A stretch of DNA of 64,000 nucleotides from Streptomyces fildesensis (GCF_016107395.1 NZ_JAAIKO010000010.1:62001-126000), one strand, 5' to 3'; counted from the stretch's first letter, positions 36,467-45,868 are shown. Notes: a model not told the origin generated them from the letters alone. Numbers and translations are program-made.

Positions 36467-36495
36467 CGAAGAACCCCGCTCATCGGAGAACCCCG
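36461..36495. repeat. 17-bp tandem duplication at the tadZ/tadA junction
   Basis: GCTCATCGAAGAACCCC and GCTCATCGGAGAACCCC follow each other (one mismatch). One copy holds the tadZ stop and the other the tadA start, so the present spacing of the two genes arose by duplication. Confidence 0.85.
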
Positions 36496-37280
36496 TACCG
36501 GTGCGGCACGTCGGCGGTGATCTGCCGGGCCGAACGGATCAGCAACGACTTGTCGAGACGGCCACGGCGGCGGCCGGCCAGCTGCTCGGCGCCCGCGGGG
36601 TCGTGCGCGAGGGTGCCGACGACGCGGGCGGCGATCTGCGAGGCGACGAGCATGTCGTTGACCTGGCTGACGATACGGGCGCTCTGTCCCGGTTCGGCAA
36701 CCAGCAGCACGCCGATCGGCGGGAACCCGAGCGCGGCCGCGCCGCGCTGCGAACCGTGCAGCTTGGCGGAGAGCGCCGCGGCGCGGTCCCGCACCCTGGC
36801 GAGCTGCTCGGGCTCCGTCCGGGACACCAACAGGACGAGCGCGGCATGCGAGAACAGTTCCAGCGAGGGCGAATCGGCGCCGATCCGGCCGCAGTCGGCG
36901 AGCACGTCGGCCGCGCCGTTCGGCGACTCGGCGAGCGTCGCGAACGCCCGGCCCAGCGTCGGCCACAGCCCGACCAGCCCGGCCGCCTGCTCGGAACCGC
37001 CGAGCCCGACGACCACATCGAGGCCCCCGGCGAGCGGCTGCGCGTGGTCCCACAGCTGTTCGGCGGCCAGCCCGCGGCGGGCCGTCGCGGCCAGCGACAG
37101 CATGCCGGTGTTCGGGTCGAGCACACCGCCGTGCGCGGCCTGGCTGCGGTAGACAAGGTCACCGCCGGACGGGTCCGCCTCGACGAGCAGCGCGCGGCGC
37201 GGCCAGACGGCGGCGAGGGCGACAGCCGTCGTCGTCACACCGGGCGACCCCTTGTCCGCCGCGATCGCGATAAGTGCCAT
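36480..37280 (-). CDS. TadZ/CpaE-like P-loop protein
   Basis: A 266-residue MinD/ParA-superfamily protein that positions the Tad machine. The deviant Walker A KGSPGVTTTAVAL begins at residue 10 and EADPSGGD is the switch region. No N-terminal receiver-like domain is present, unlike CpaE of Caulobacter, so it is the short actinobacterial form. It precedes tadA and follows the cpaB-like gene by 8 bp. Confidence 0.82.
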   Translation of the reverse strand: MALIAIAADKGSPGVTTTAVALAAVWPRRALLVEADPSGGDLVYRSQAAHGGVLDPNTGMLSLAATARRGLAAEQLWDHAQPLAGGLDVVVGLGGSEQAAGLVGLWPTLGRAFATLAESPNGAADVLADCGRIGADSPSLELFSHAALVLLVSRTEPEQLARVRDRAAALSAKLHGSQRGAAALGFPPIGVLLVAEPGQSARIVSQVNDMLVASQIAARVVGTLAHDPAGAEQLAGRRRGRLDKSLLIRSARQITADVPHRYGVLR

Positions 37281-37288
37281 GGCGGGCC

Positions 37289-38026
37289 TCAGCCCTTGCT
37301 GGCGGGAACGAGCACCAGCGAGACCTCACCGGCGGACGCGGCCAGCGTCAGCGGGCCGGCGTCGCTCTGGTCGACGACGATCGAGTACGCGGTGCCGCTA
37401 CTGCCGAGCGCGTCGCCTCCGCTCGTCGGTGCGGACTTGACCTTGGCGTTGTTGCTGAGCAGCGTGTTCCCGCCGCCGGAGTTGCCGGAGTTGCCGGCAG
37501 TGGACTTCGCCGCGTCGTTGCCCACGCGGTAGACGGCGACCGTGTCGCCGACCTTCAGTCCCTCGGGGAACTGCCCGCCCTTGAGGGAGAGTCCGATGAT
37601 CGCTTTGCCCGCCTTGAGCTGATTGTCCTCACTGCTGAGCATCGCCCCGACAAGAACGGACCCCTTGACGAGGTCGGTAGCGGCCCAGTACTTGGCCAGC
37701 AAGCCCTTATCGCTCCACGGTACGTACTTAATATCCGAACCAGCGGCGACCATTACTTCGCGGATCGCCGAAGCCGGAATGACCTCTCCCGCCGGCACGG
37801 CTTCCGTGATCTCGATCGCCGAAATCCGGTCCCCGGCACGCATGACCAGCACCGTCGCACCCAGCGCCCCAACGAGGATGAGCAGTACGGCGAGCGCGGC
37901 CAGCGCGGGCTTCCGTTCCCGCGGCGCGACCGGCAGCCGCTCACCCGTCGGCCCACCCATCATCGGCCCGGGCACAGACGGCCTACCACCACTGCCACCT
38001 GCAGCGGAACGTTCCCTGATCTTCAC
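37289..38026 (-). CDS. CpaB/RcpC-like SAF-domain membrane protein
   Basis: A 245-residue protein with one N-terminal transmembrane helix (ALAALAVLLILVGALGATVLV, about 43-63) and an extracytoplasmic SAF domain (AIEITEAVPAGEVIPASAIREV, followed by KGSVLVGAMLSS), as in the CpaB/RcpC component of Tad systems. GTG at 38026 follows GGGGGC. First gene of the tad operon; a TTGACA at 38117-38122 (minus strand) could be its -35, with a weak -10. Confidence 0.75.
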   Translation of the reverse strand: MKIRERSAAGGSGGRPSVPGPMMGGPTGERLPVAPRERKPALAALAVLLILVGALGATVLVMRAGDRISAIEITEAVPAGEVIPASAIREVMVAAGSDIKYVPWSDKGLLAKYWAATDLVKGSVLVGAMLSSEDNQLKAGKAIIGLSLKGGQFPEGLKVGDTVAVYRVGNDAAKSTAGNSGNSGGGNTLLSNNAKVKSAPTSGGDALGSSGTAYSIVVDQSDAGPLTLAASAGEVSLVLVPASKG

Positions 38027-38363
38027 GTCAATGCCCCCGTCGAGCTGGCGTGCTTGGACTCCTGGCTGCGTGGGGAGAGGTCGTCGCGCTCCGGATGGCG
38101 ACAGCCCGCAGGCCGGTGTCAAGTCACCGCACGCTATCAGCGCCGCATAAACACCCTCAAGGCGCATCGTGTGACGGGAGACTCACGGAAGCGCAACGGA
38201 ACTGTCCGTGATCATTCAATGATGGACAACTTCCGCCCAGGAATGTGACCCCGCCGTGCGGACCCGGTCACAGAACGGGCAGGGTCCCTGCAATCGCACC
38301 GGCATCACGGGTAACGTCGGCGTTCCTACGCTCTGTCCGCGCATAACACGGGGGACCCTCATC
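38027..38363. promoter_or_regulatory. divergent control region, tad operon / lipoprotein gene
   Basis: These 337 bp hold the start region of the tad operon and of the lipoprotein/secreted-protein pair. On the minus strand TTGACA (38117-38122) is a consensus -35. On the plus side CTGCAA and TAACGT precede the lipoprotein start. The perfect palindrome ATCATTCAATGAT (38211-38223) in the middle may bind a shared regulator. Confidence 0.45.
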
Positions 38364-39011
38364 GTGACCCGCAGCACGCTGCCCACCGCCGTCGTCCTGG
38401 CCGCCTCGGCGACCCTCCTTCTCACCGCCTGCGGCGGCAGTGACGGCGGAGAGAAGATCGACGGCGTCGAGACGAGCAAGCCGTTGACGACCCCGCCGAG
38501 CCCGTCGGCGAGCCAGACCGGTTCCGCCCAGCGACCGGTAATCACGCTCCCGAGTGATGTGAAGGACGTCTTCGACGGCGGACAGACCGGCGACCCCGTG
38601 AAGGACGCTGTTCTGGCCGACAATGCCGAGGGCATCAAGGCGGTCGACGCGGCGATCGTGGCGGGCAAGGCCAGCACACCCGCCGTCCGCTTCTACTACG
38701 ACGGCGAGGGCGCCGTCACCATGACCGAGTGGGTCCAGTCCTTCCTCACCCACAAGAACACCACGACCGGAACCGTCCGCTACTACAAGCGGGATGTGAC
38801 GCTGAAGGGCGCCACCAGCGCGACGCTGATCTATTGCGCGGACGAGAGCAAGGCCTTCAACAAGAGCCGAACGACCGGGAAGATCACCACGACTCCGGTC
38901 ACCAAGAACTCGTACATCGTCTACAACACCCGTCTGGAGAAGAACAAGCAGGGCGTCTGGCAGACCATCAAGATGATTTCCCAGAGGGGAGCGGCTCAGT
39001 GCCAGCCATAG
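38364..39011 (+). CDS. lipoprotein of unknown function, divergent from the tad operon
   Basis: A 215-residue exported protein with a signal peptide ending in the lipobox LLTAC (Cys about residue 21), a Ser/Thr/Pro linker and a compact domain. The domain resembles small secreted proteins that follow pilus genes in streptomycetes (AVRFYYDGEGAVTMTEWVQSFL, then TLIYCADESKAFNKS). No known family recognised. GTG start with GGGGGA upstream. The last 13 bases overlap the next gene, which is in another frame, so both products are made together. Confidence 0.75.
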   Translation: MTRSTLPTAVVLAASATLLLTACGGSDGGEKIDGVETSKPLTTPPSPSASQTGSAQRPVITLPSDVKDVFDGGQTGDPVKDAVLADNAEGIKAVDAAIVAGKASTPAVRFYYDGEGAVTMTEWVQSFLTHKNTTTGTVRYYKRDVTLKGATSATLIYCADESKAFNKSRTTGKITTTPVTKNSYIVYNTRLEKNKQGVWQTIKMISQRGAAQCQP

Positions 39012-40021
39012 GAAAGCGGATCCTGAAGCCCGGCACAGCCGCAGCACTGACACTCGTCATGGTCCTGCTGCCGGGGACCGCACGCGCCGACCGCGGTGAC
39101 CCGCCCCCTCCGGAGGGCGGCAGCAACGGCCAGGACCTGTGGGCCCACGCCGGCGGAGTGTCCTACGACGAGTCGAAGAACGGCAGCGGCGACACGACCG
39201 GACCGGTCACTCCCGTCACCGCATGGACTCCCCCTCCCTGCTGGTACTCGCCAAGGTGGACACCCGCGCAGTTCAAGACATACGTGGAAGCCATTTGGAA
39301 TGCCGAGTCGACCGGCCCCGAATGGGACGCCACGCAGCGGGATCGCTACGAGAAGGGCAACCCGTACACGAATTTCAACCTGGACAAGGCGGGCAAGGGC
39401 GCCTGGTGGACGTCGTACGTCCCGACAGGGGGCGCGGGCGTCCCCGGTGCGCTCGACTGCAATGAGCCCTACTTCTGGGTAGATCAGGGCGACGCACCGC
39501 CGCCGACCATCAAGAACGCCATCACGACCGAGATCCTGGCGCAGCTCGCCTACGCAAGGATTCGCGTCCCCGACACGGATATCAGCCTCAGTCCGCAGAC
39601 AAAGCAGACGGTCAACCTCGCGACCTGGGCCTGGCTCGACAAGGCAGTCTTCAAGCCGGTCTCGGTCACAGCGACCGCCGATGTCCTCGGCATCTCCGCC
39701 ACGACGACCGCCACGCCCGTGAGCCTGCACCTCGATCCGGGCACGAAGGACGCTGACTCGTATCCGGCTTCGGGTAATTGCTTGATCAACAAAGACGGCA
39801 GCGTCGGCACCCCGTACTCCGAGGGCCAGCGGGGTGATCCTCCGTGCGGCCTCAAATACCTCCGTGCCTCGACCGGTGGAACGTTCCCCCTCAAGGCCAC
39901 CATCACTTGGCAGATCGAGTGGGTCGGTACCGGCCACCCGCAGCCGACGCGACTTTCTGACGGCACGTTTGGCCGCACCACTGATGTGACGGTCCAAGAG
40001 ATCCAGGCCATCGTCCGCTGA
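38999..40021 (+). CDS. secreted protein of unknown function, coupled to the lipoprotein
   Basis: A 340-residue protein with a clear signal peptide (KRILKPGTAAALTLVMVLLPGTARA, cleavage near residue 29) and no membrane anchor. The mature part is rich in Trp, Pro and Gly (TPPPCWYSPRWTPAQFKTYVEAIWNAE, then FWVDQGDAPPP), with four cysteines and a beta-rich C-terminus ending in SDGTFGRTTDVTVQEIQ. GTG start with GAGGGGAG upstream. Part of the last 55 residues recurs as a separate fragment at 48318. Context suggests a surface or pilus-associated role; function unknown. Confidence 0.75.
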   Translation: MPAIGKRILKPGTAAALTLVMVLLPGTARADRGDPPPPEGGSNGQDLWAHAGGVSYDESKNGSGDTTGPVTPVTAWTPPPCWYSPRWTPAQFKTYVEAIWNAESTGPEWDATQRDRYEKGNPYTNFNLDKAGKGAWWTSYVPTGGAGVPGALDCNEPYFWVDQGDAPPPTIKNAITTEILAQLAYARIRVPDTDISLSPQTKQTVNLATWAWLDKAVFKPVSVTATADVLGISATTTATPVSLHLDPGTKDADSYPASGNCLINKDGSVGTPYSEGQRGDPPCGLKYLRASTGGTFPLKATITWQIEWVGTGHPQPTRLSDGTFGRTTDVTVQEIQAIVR

Positions 40022-40039
40022 ACCGCACCTCGTTCCGGC

Positions 40040-41044
40040 CTAACCGATCGGCACCGCCCGGATATGCGTCGGCGCACAGCCCGCGTACGTGGTCAGTGCC
40101 TGGGCGACGTGGCGGATCACGTCGGTCGGGGTGTGGCGGAGTTGGGCCGGGGTGAAGGCCAGGGGGTGGAGGCCGTGGGATGCCAGGTGGTTGCGGCGGT
40201 TCATGGTGCGGTGCCAGTCCGCCGGGCTGAGGTGGTACTCGCGGGAGTCGATCTCCAGGACCACGCCGGTGTCCGGCCAGTAGCCGTCGGGGGTGGCGAG
40301 GAACGTGCCGTCGGCGAGGAGCAGGGTGGCGTTCCAGAGCGGTTCCGGCAGGCCGCCGGTGCGCAGCACTTCGCGGGCCTGGGCCTCGGAGACGGAGCGG
40401 ACTCCGGCGAGCAGCTCCTGTATGACGGCGCGGATCGGGGCGATGCCGCGGGCCGAGGTGCCGAGGATCTCCTCGGTGAGCGCTTCGACGGAGCAGCGGC
40501 CGCGCTGGACGGCCTCGGCGCAGGCCGCCCGGACCTGCTGGAGGTCGGCTCCGAGCCGGGTGGTGTCCACCAGCGCCCGCGGCAGCGGCGCGGTGGGGAA
40601 GCCGGCGACGTTGCGGGGTCTCGGTACGTGGCGGGAGCGCAGGACGGTGACGAAGTCCCGGCTGCCGGGGTACCGATTGCAGGGGACGAGCACATGCGTT
40701 CCCGGCAGGGGCGGTACGTAGCGCAGCCCGAAGAGCCGTAACGCCTCGGGCCCGGTGAGCATCGCGCCGTCGCCCGCGTACAGGAGCGCCGCTCTGGTCC
40801 GTTGTCGTGCGGTCGGGGGGCCGTTGTGGAAGAGATAGGTGCGCGGAAGCAGCCGCTGCCAGGGGCCGCCGGGGCGGCAGCGGTGGGCGAGGGCTCCGCT
40901 TCCCACACCGAGGGCTCGCAGTTGGCGGACGGTCGCGACGCCGTCCTGGCGGAGGTGGGCGAGGGCGTGGCCATCGCGGGGAGAGCTGCGAGCGGTGCGG
41001 GCGGTACGGGGACGGGTACGCGGAGAGACTCGGTTCGTGGTCAT
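40040..41044 (-). CDS. winged-helix plus PD-(D/E)xK-like endonuclease-domain protein (AbiEi/Vsr-like)
   Basis: A 334-residue protein. The N-terminal ~90 residues look like the winged helix of AbiEi-type antitoxins (QDGVATVRQLRALGVGSGALAHRCRPGGPWQRLLPRTYLFHNG). The C-terminus has a Vsr/DUF559-like endonuclease core: GYWPDTGVVLEIDSREYHLSPADWHRTMNRRNHLASHGLHPLAF. The ExD pair and the following His/Arg positions match that fold. No AbiEii-like toxin gene is adjacent. Such orphan proteins are common in actinomycetes and are often called type IV toxin-antitoxin or endonuclease-like. Function unproved. Confidence 0.6.
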   Translation of the reverse strand: MTTNRVSPRTRPRTARTARSSPRDGHALAHLRQDGVATVRQLRALGVGSGALAHRCRPGGPWQRLLPRTYLFHNGPPTARQRTRAALLYAGDGAMLTGPEALRLFGLRYVPPLPGTHVLVPCNRYPGSRDFVTVLRSRHVPRPRNVAGFPTAPLPRALVDTTRLGADLQQVRAACAEAVQRGRCSVEALTEEILGTSARGIAPIRAVIQELLAGVRSVSEAQAREVLRTGGLPEPLWNATLLLADGTFLATPDGYWPDTGVVLEIDSREYHLSPADWHRTMNRRNHLASHGLHPLAFTPAQLRHTPTDVIRHVAQALTTYAGCAPTHIRAVPIG

Positions 41045-41225
41045 GTACCGATGATGACTCGTCCCTTTCCTCCCCCGATTCCGCCTGTGGATAACTTTCT
41101 GCGAACCGGCCGTCCGACCTCCGTACCAGCGGCGCAGCGCCCTCGCATCCCCGGCGCGGCTGTTCCTGGGACTCGTGGGGCGGATATCGTCCGTATGACC
41201 TAGTCGGACCCCCCGGAGGACGATC

Positions 41226-44200
41226 GTGCGACTGACACTGACCGTGGTGGATCCGCTCGGCGGCAACCGGGCGGATGTCGTGCTGGACGCCGACGCGGCG
41301 TCGACCGTGGCCGACATCGCGCGGGAGCTGGACCGACAGGTCGGCGGGGACGGCGCGGCGATCATCTCGATCAGCGGCGGAACGGCCCGGCAGCCGGGAT
41401 CGCCCGCGTTGTACATCGACGGGTACGCCGTGGATCCGGCGCGGACCGTGGCGGAGTCCCCGCTGCGCGAGGGCGCGGTCGTGAGCCTCTACGACCCGGC
41501 GGGCTGTCTGCCGGGCGAGCCGGCCGGCGTGGTCGAACTGCGGGTGGCGGGCGGGCCGGACGCGGGGGCGGTGCACCGGCTGGGCATCGGCCGGGTGGAG
41601 ATCGGGCGCGGCACATCGGTCCGGATCCGGATCGAGGACTCGGAACTGGCGGAGCGCGCGGCCGTGCTCTCCGTCGGGATGGGCGGCACGTGCCAGGTCA
41701 CGATCGACGGCGCCACCCGCGACTGGCCGCTCGGCGAGCAGATCGCGCTCGGCAACTCGCTGCTGGAACTGGGCCCCTACATCCCGCCGAACGCCGCCCT
41801 GCACCCGGGCGACGACGGCAGCACCCTCGACTACAACCGGCCGCCGCGCATGCTGCCGCCCGAGCGCACCACGCTCTTCCGGCTGCCGTCGCCCCCCGGG
41901 GACATCAACGCCCGGCCGCTGCCGTGGCTGATGGCGCTGATGCCGCTGGTCATGTCCGTGACGATGGCGTTCATGATGCACCGGATGATGTACCTGCTCA
42001 TGGCGGTCGTCAGTCCGATGGTGATGATCGGCAACTACTTCATGGACAAGAAGAACGGCCGCAAGTCGCACACGAAGACCGTCACGGAGTACCGCGCCCA
42101 CAAGGAGCGCATCGAGACGGACGCGCAGGAAGCCCTCCAGGCCGAGCGGCAGGACCGGGCCGCCGCGTCCCCCGACCCGGCGACGGTGCTCAACACCGCG
42201 ACCGGGCCGCGCACCCGGCTCTGGGAACGCCGCCGCAGCGACACCGACCACCTGTTGCTGCGCGTCGGCACCGCGAAGCTCCCGTCGGAGGTCGTGCTGG
42301 ACGACCCCGAACAGGACGAACACCGCAGGCAGGTCGCCTGGGAGATCGATGACGCACCGGTCGCGGTGGAGCTGCGCCGGCTCGGCGTGGTCGGTTTCGC
42401 CGCGCCCGGCGACAGCGTGCGGGCGATGGGCCGGTGGGCGGTGGCACAGGCCGCGGCCCTGCACAGCCCGATGGACGTGCAGTTCTATGTACTGACCGAC
42501 GCGTCGGGACAGGAGAGCTGGGACTGGGTGCGCTGGCTGCCGCATTCGCGGCCGACCGACGGGCAGGACGCGAGCGCGCTGCTCGGCACGGACGCCGAAA
42601 CGGTGGCGGCCCGGATCGCCGAGCTGACGTCGATACTCGACGGCCGCCAGAAGGCCAAGCAGAAGGCGGGCAGCGCCTCCAACCATGCCGCGTTCTTCAA
42701 GGACCCGGACATCGTGGTGGTCTTCGACGGCTCGCGGCGCCTGCGGTCGCTGCCGGGCGTCGTGGCGCTGCTGCGGGAGGGTCCGGCAGTCGGCATGTAC
42801 GCGCTGTGCCTGGACTCGGAGGAGCGCTTCCTGCCGGGCGAATGCCAGGCGGTGGTGATCGCGGAGTTCGAGACGCCCGCCCAGAACCCGTCCCCCAACC
42901 AGGCCCCGAACCAGAACCGGATCCCGGCCCAGGGACAGGCGCCCGTCGGGCAACCGGCGGCCCAGCAGGGCGGCTTCCCGTCGCTCAACGCCTGGTACGA
43001 AGGCAGCCAGGCGTCCACGGCCACCGCCGTGGAGCCGGCCGCCGGCTCGTTCCGGCTGCGCGTGGACCAGAGCGGAGCCGCCCGGCTCCGCAAGGTCCGC
43101 CCCGACCTGGTGTCGCCCGCCTGGTGCGCGCGGCTCGCCCGCTGCCTCTCCCCCATCCGCGACATCAGCGGTGACGCGGAGGACTCGGCGATCCCCGGCT
43201 CCAGCCGCCTGCTGGACGTACTGGAGCTGGAGCCGCCGACCGGTGACGCGATCGCCGCGCGCTGGCGGCTCAGCCCCATCTCGACCCAGGCGGTGGTCGG
43301 GGAGTCCTACGACGGGCCGTTCGCGATCGACATCCGCAAGGACGGGCCGCACGGACTCATCGCCGGCACCACCGGTTCCGGCAAGTCGGAGCTGCTGCAG
43401 ACCATCGTCGCGTCGCTCGCCGTCGCGAACACCCCGGAAGCGATGACGTTCGTCCTCATCGACTACAAGGGCGGCTCGGCGTTCAAGGACTGTGTGCAAC
43501 TCCCGCACACCGTCGGCATGGTGACCGACCTCGACGCGCACCTCGTGGAGCGCGCCCTGGAGTCGCTCGGCGCCGAACTCAAGCGCCGCGAGCACATCCT
43601 GGCCGCGGCCGGGGCCAAGGACATCGAGGACTACACGGACCTGATGAAGCGGCAGCCCGGCCTCAAGCCGATGCCGCGGCTCCTCATCGTCATCGACGAG
43701 TTCGCCTCGATGGTCCGTGAGCTGCCCGACTTCGTCACCGGTCTGGTCAACATCGCCCAGCGAGGCCGTTCGCTCGGCATTCACCTCATCCTCGCCACCC
43801 AGCGCCCCTCCGGCGTCGTCTCCCCCGAGATCCGCGCCAACACCAACCTCCGCATCGCGCTGCGCGTCACCGACGCCAGCGAATCGTCCGACGTCATCGA
43901 CGCCCCCGACGCCGGCACCATCTCCAAGTCCACACCTGGCCGGGCCTACGTCCGGCTCGGCGCGACCTCGCTCGTGCCGTTCCAGTCCGGACGCGTCGGC
44001 GGCCGGCGCCCCGGCGCCGTGGATCCGACGGTCGCGTCCCCCTGGGTGGGCCTGGTCGAGTGGTCGCAGCTCGGCCGACCCGTACCGCGGCGCCCCGCCG
44101 GCGCCAAGGGCGAGGAGGACGAGATCACCGACCTGAAGGTGCTGGTCGAGGCGGTCTGCGAAGCCAACGAACGGCTCGGCATCCCGCCCCAGCACAGCCC

Positions 44201-45788
44201 GTGGCTGCCCGCGCTCCCCGACACCCTCCTCCTCGACGACCTGCCGGTACCCGTCACGACGGGCGCGCTTCCGCCCGCGCCGTACGGCATCGAGGACCTC
44301 CCGGCGCTGCAGGCCAGGCGCCCGGTCGCCGTGGACTTCAGCACCTTCGGCCATCTGCTGGTCGCCGGTGCCCCGCGCTCCGGACGCTCCCAGCTGCTGC
44401 GCACCATCGCCGGCTCGCTGGCCCGTACGCACAGCGTCCGGGACGTGCACATCTACGGCATCGACTGCGGGAACGGCGCGCTCAACGCGCTGTCCCGGCT
44501 GCCGCACTGCGGCGCGGTCGTCGGCCGTGCGCAGACCGAGCGCGCGATCCGGCTGATCGGCCGCCTCAAGGCCGAGATGACCCGCCGCCAGGAGGTGCTG
44601 GCCGCCGACGGCTACGCGGACATCGGCGAGCAGCGCGGCGGCGTCCCCGAGGAGGACCAGCTCGCGCACATCGTCGTCCTGCTCGACCGCTGGGAGGGCT
44701 GGCTGCCCTCGCTCGGTGAACTCGACCACGGGGCGCTGACCGACGACCTGTTCACGATGCTCCGCGAGGGCGCGAGCGTCGGCATCCACGTGATCATCAC
44801 CGGCGACCGGACGCTGATGGCGGGCCGGATCGCCACCCTCACCGAGGACAAGATGGCGTTCCGGCTCTCGGACCGCTCCGACTTCTCCCTCATCAGCGTC
44901 AACCCCCGCAAGGTCCCGGACGAGATAGCCCCCGGCCGCGCCTACCGCGCCGAGTCCGGCATCGAGACGCAGGTCGCGCTGCTCGACCCGGACGCGTCGG
45001 GGCAGGGCCAGGCTGCCGCGATCACCGCCATCGGGGCGGCTGTCCTGGAGCGGGACGCCGATGTGCCGCGCTCGCGGCGGCCGTTCAAGGTCGACGTGCT
45101 CCCGTCGCGGCTGTCGTTCGCCGACGCGTGGGAGATGCGCGACACCGATGCCGCCCGCTCCCCCCTGTGGGGACTGGTCGGCGTCGGCGGCGACGAGATC
45201 ATGGGCTACGGCCCCGACCTGTCCGACGGCCTGCCGGCGTTCGTCATCGGCGGCCCCGGCAAGTCCGGCCGCAGCACCGTCCTGTTGTCGCTCGCCCGCA
45301 GCTACCTCAAGCAGGGCGCCCGCATCATCGTCGTCGCACCGCGGCCGTCGCCGCTGCGCGACCTCGCGGGCACCGAAGGAGTGCTGGGCGTCTTCACCGA
45401 GAGCGATCTGTCCGCCGAGGATCTGACCAAGGCGCTGGAAGCGGCGGGCGAGAGCCCGGCAGTCGTCCTCCTCGACGATGCCGAGCTGCTGCGCGACATC
45501 GACGCCAAGGACGTCCTGCGCGACATCATCGCGCGCGGCACGGACCTGCGCCGGGCGCTCGTGCTGGCCGGCAGCGAGGAGGACATCTGCTCCGGCTTCT
45601 CCGGTTGGCAGGTCGACGCGAAGAAGGCCCGCCGCGGCGCGCTGCTGTCACCGCAGCAGACGATGAGCGGCGAGCTGATCGGCGTCCGCCTCGCCCGCAG
45701 CAGCGCCGGCGGCCAGGTCACCCCCGGCCGCGCCCTCCTGCACCTGGGCGACGGCGAACCGCGCACGGTGACGGTGCCGCTCGCCTGA
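41226..45788 (+). CDS. EssC/EccC-like type VII secretion FtsK/SpoIIIE ATPase with N-terminal Ubl-like and FHA domains
   Basis: A 1520-residue membrane motor. Residues 1-90 resemble a ubiquitin-like (YukD/EsaB type) fold. Residues ~100-195 look like an FHA domain (VEIGRGTSVRIRIEDSELAERAAVLSV). Two transmembrane helices follow (WLMALMPLVMSVTMAFMM and MYLLMAVVSPMVMIGNYF, about 235-280), then three FtsK/SpoIIIE ATPase domains. The P-loops are GTTGSGKS (~714), GAPRSGRS (~1049) and GPGKSGRS (~1343). Only the first keeps the canonical Lys; the other two have Arg, as expected for regulatory ATPase domains. GGAGGA precedes the GTG. It should recognise and export WXG100 proteins such as those encoded downstream. 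Confidence 0.88.
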   Translation: MRLTLTVVDPLGGNRADVVLDADAASTVADIARELDRQVGGDGAAIISISGGTARQPGSPALYIDGYAVDPARTVAESPLREGAVVSLYDPAGCLPGEPAGVVELRVAGGPDAGAVHRLGIGRVEIGRGTSVRIRIEDSELAERAAVLSVGMGGTCQVTIDGATRDWPLGEQIALGNSLLELGPYIPPNAALHPGDDGSTLDYNRPPRMLPPERTTLFRLPSPPGDINARPLPWLMALMPLVMSVTMAFMMHRMMYLLMAVVSPMVMIGNYFMDKKNGRKSHTKTVTEYRAHKERIETDAQEALQAERQDRAAASPDPATVLNTATGPRTRLWERRRSDTDHLLLRVGTAKLPSEVVLDDPEQDEHRRQVAWEIDDAPVAVELRRLGVVGFAAPGDSVRAMGRWAVAQAAALHSPMDVQFYVLTDASGQESWDWVRWLPHSRPTDGQDASALLGTDAETVAARIAELTSILDGRQKAKQKAGSASNHAAFFKDPDIVVVFDGSRRLRSLPGVVALLREGPAVGMYALCLDSEERFLPGECQAVVIAEFETPAQNPSPNQAPNQNRIPAQGQAPVGQPAAQQGGFPSLNAWYEGSQASTATAVEPAAGSFRLRVDQSGAARLRKVRPDLVSPAWCARLARCLSPIRDISGDAEDSAIPGSSRLLDVLELEPPTGDAIAARWRLSPISTQAVVGESYDGPFAIDIRKDGPHGLIAGTTGSGKSELLQTIVASLAVANTPEAMTFVLIDYKGGSAFKDCVQLPHTVGMVTDLDAHLVERALESLGAELKRREHILAAAGAKDIEDYTDLMKRQPGLKPMPRLLIVIDEFASMVRELPDFVTGLVNIAQRGRSLGIHLILATQRPSGVVSPEIRANTNLRIALRVTDASESSDVIDAPDAGTISKSTPGRAYVRLGATSLVPFQSGRVGGRRPGAVDPTVASPWVGLVEWSQLGRPVPRRPAGAKGEEDEITDLKVLVEAVCEANERLGIPPQHSPWLPALPDTLLLDDLPVPVTTGALPPAPYGIEDLPALQARRPVAVDFSTFGHLLVAGAPRSGRSQLLRTIAGSLARTHSVRDVHIYGIDCGNGALNALSRLPHCGAVVGRAQTERAIRLIGRLKAEMTRRQEVLAADGYADIGEQRGGVPEEDQLAHIVVLLDRWEGWLPSLGELDHGALTDDLFTMLREGASVGIHVIITGDRTLMAGRIATLTEDKMAFRLSDRSDFSLISVNPRKVPDEIAPGRAYRAESGIETQVALLDPDASGQGQAAAITAIGAAVLERDADVPRSRRPFKVDVLPSRLSFADAWEMRDTDAARSPLWGLVGVGGDEIMGYGPDLSDGLPAFVIGGPGKSGRSTVLLSLARSYLKQGARIIVVAPRPSPLRDLAGTEGVLGVFTESDLSAEDLTKALEAAGESPAVVLLDDAELLRDIDAKDVLRDIIARGTDLRRALVLAGSEEDICSGFSGWQVDAKKARRGALLSPQQTMSGELIGVRLARSSAGGQVTPGRALLHLGDGEPRTVTVPLA

Positions 45789-45806
45789 CGGCCTCGAGGC
45801 CAGGCC

Positions 45807-45841
45807 GTCCCACCACAGGCGAATCACGCCTGTGGTGGGAC
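45807..45841. terminator. strong bidirectional terminator hairpin
   Basis: Perfect 15-bp arms (GTCCCACCACAGGCG and its complement) around an AATCA loop, between the convergent EssC-like and kinase genes. Confidence 0.85.
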
Positions 45842-45868
45842 GAGCCCATGCGCCCAGGGACAAGCCCG

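Noticed and set aside
28594..38026. Tad locus as a recently acquired genomic island
   Set aside because: Codon use and GC look the same as neighbours; no integrase, tRNA or direct-repeat boundary is present.
39903..44789. 1628-codon open frame on the minus strand opposite the EssC-like gene
   Set aside because: It is a GC-rich shadow: Arg/Ala/Gly/Val-rich, antisense to a well-supported ATPase, and crosses two real genes on different strands.
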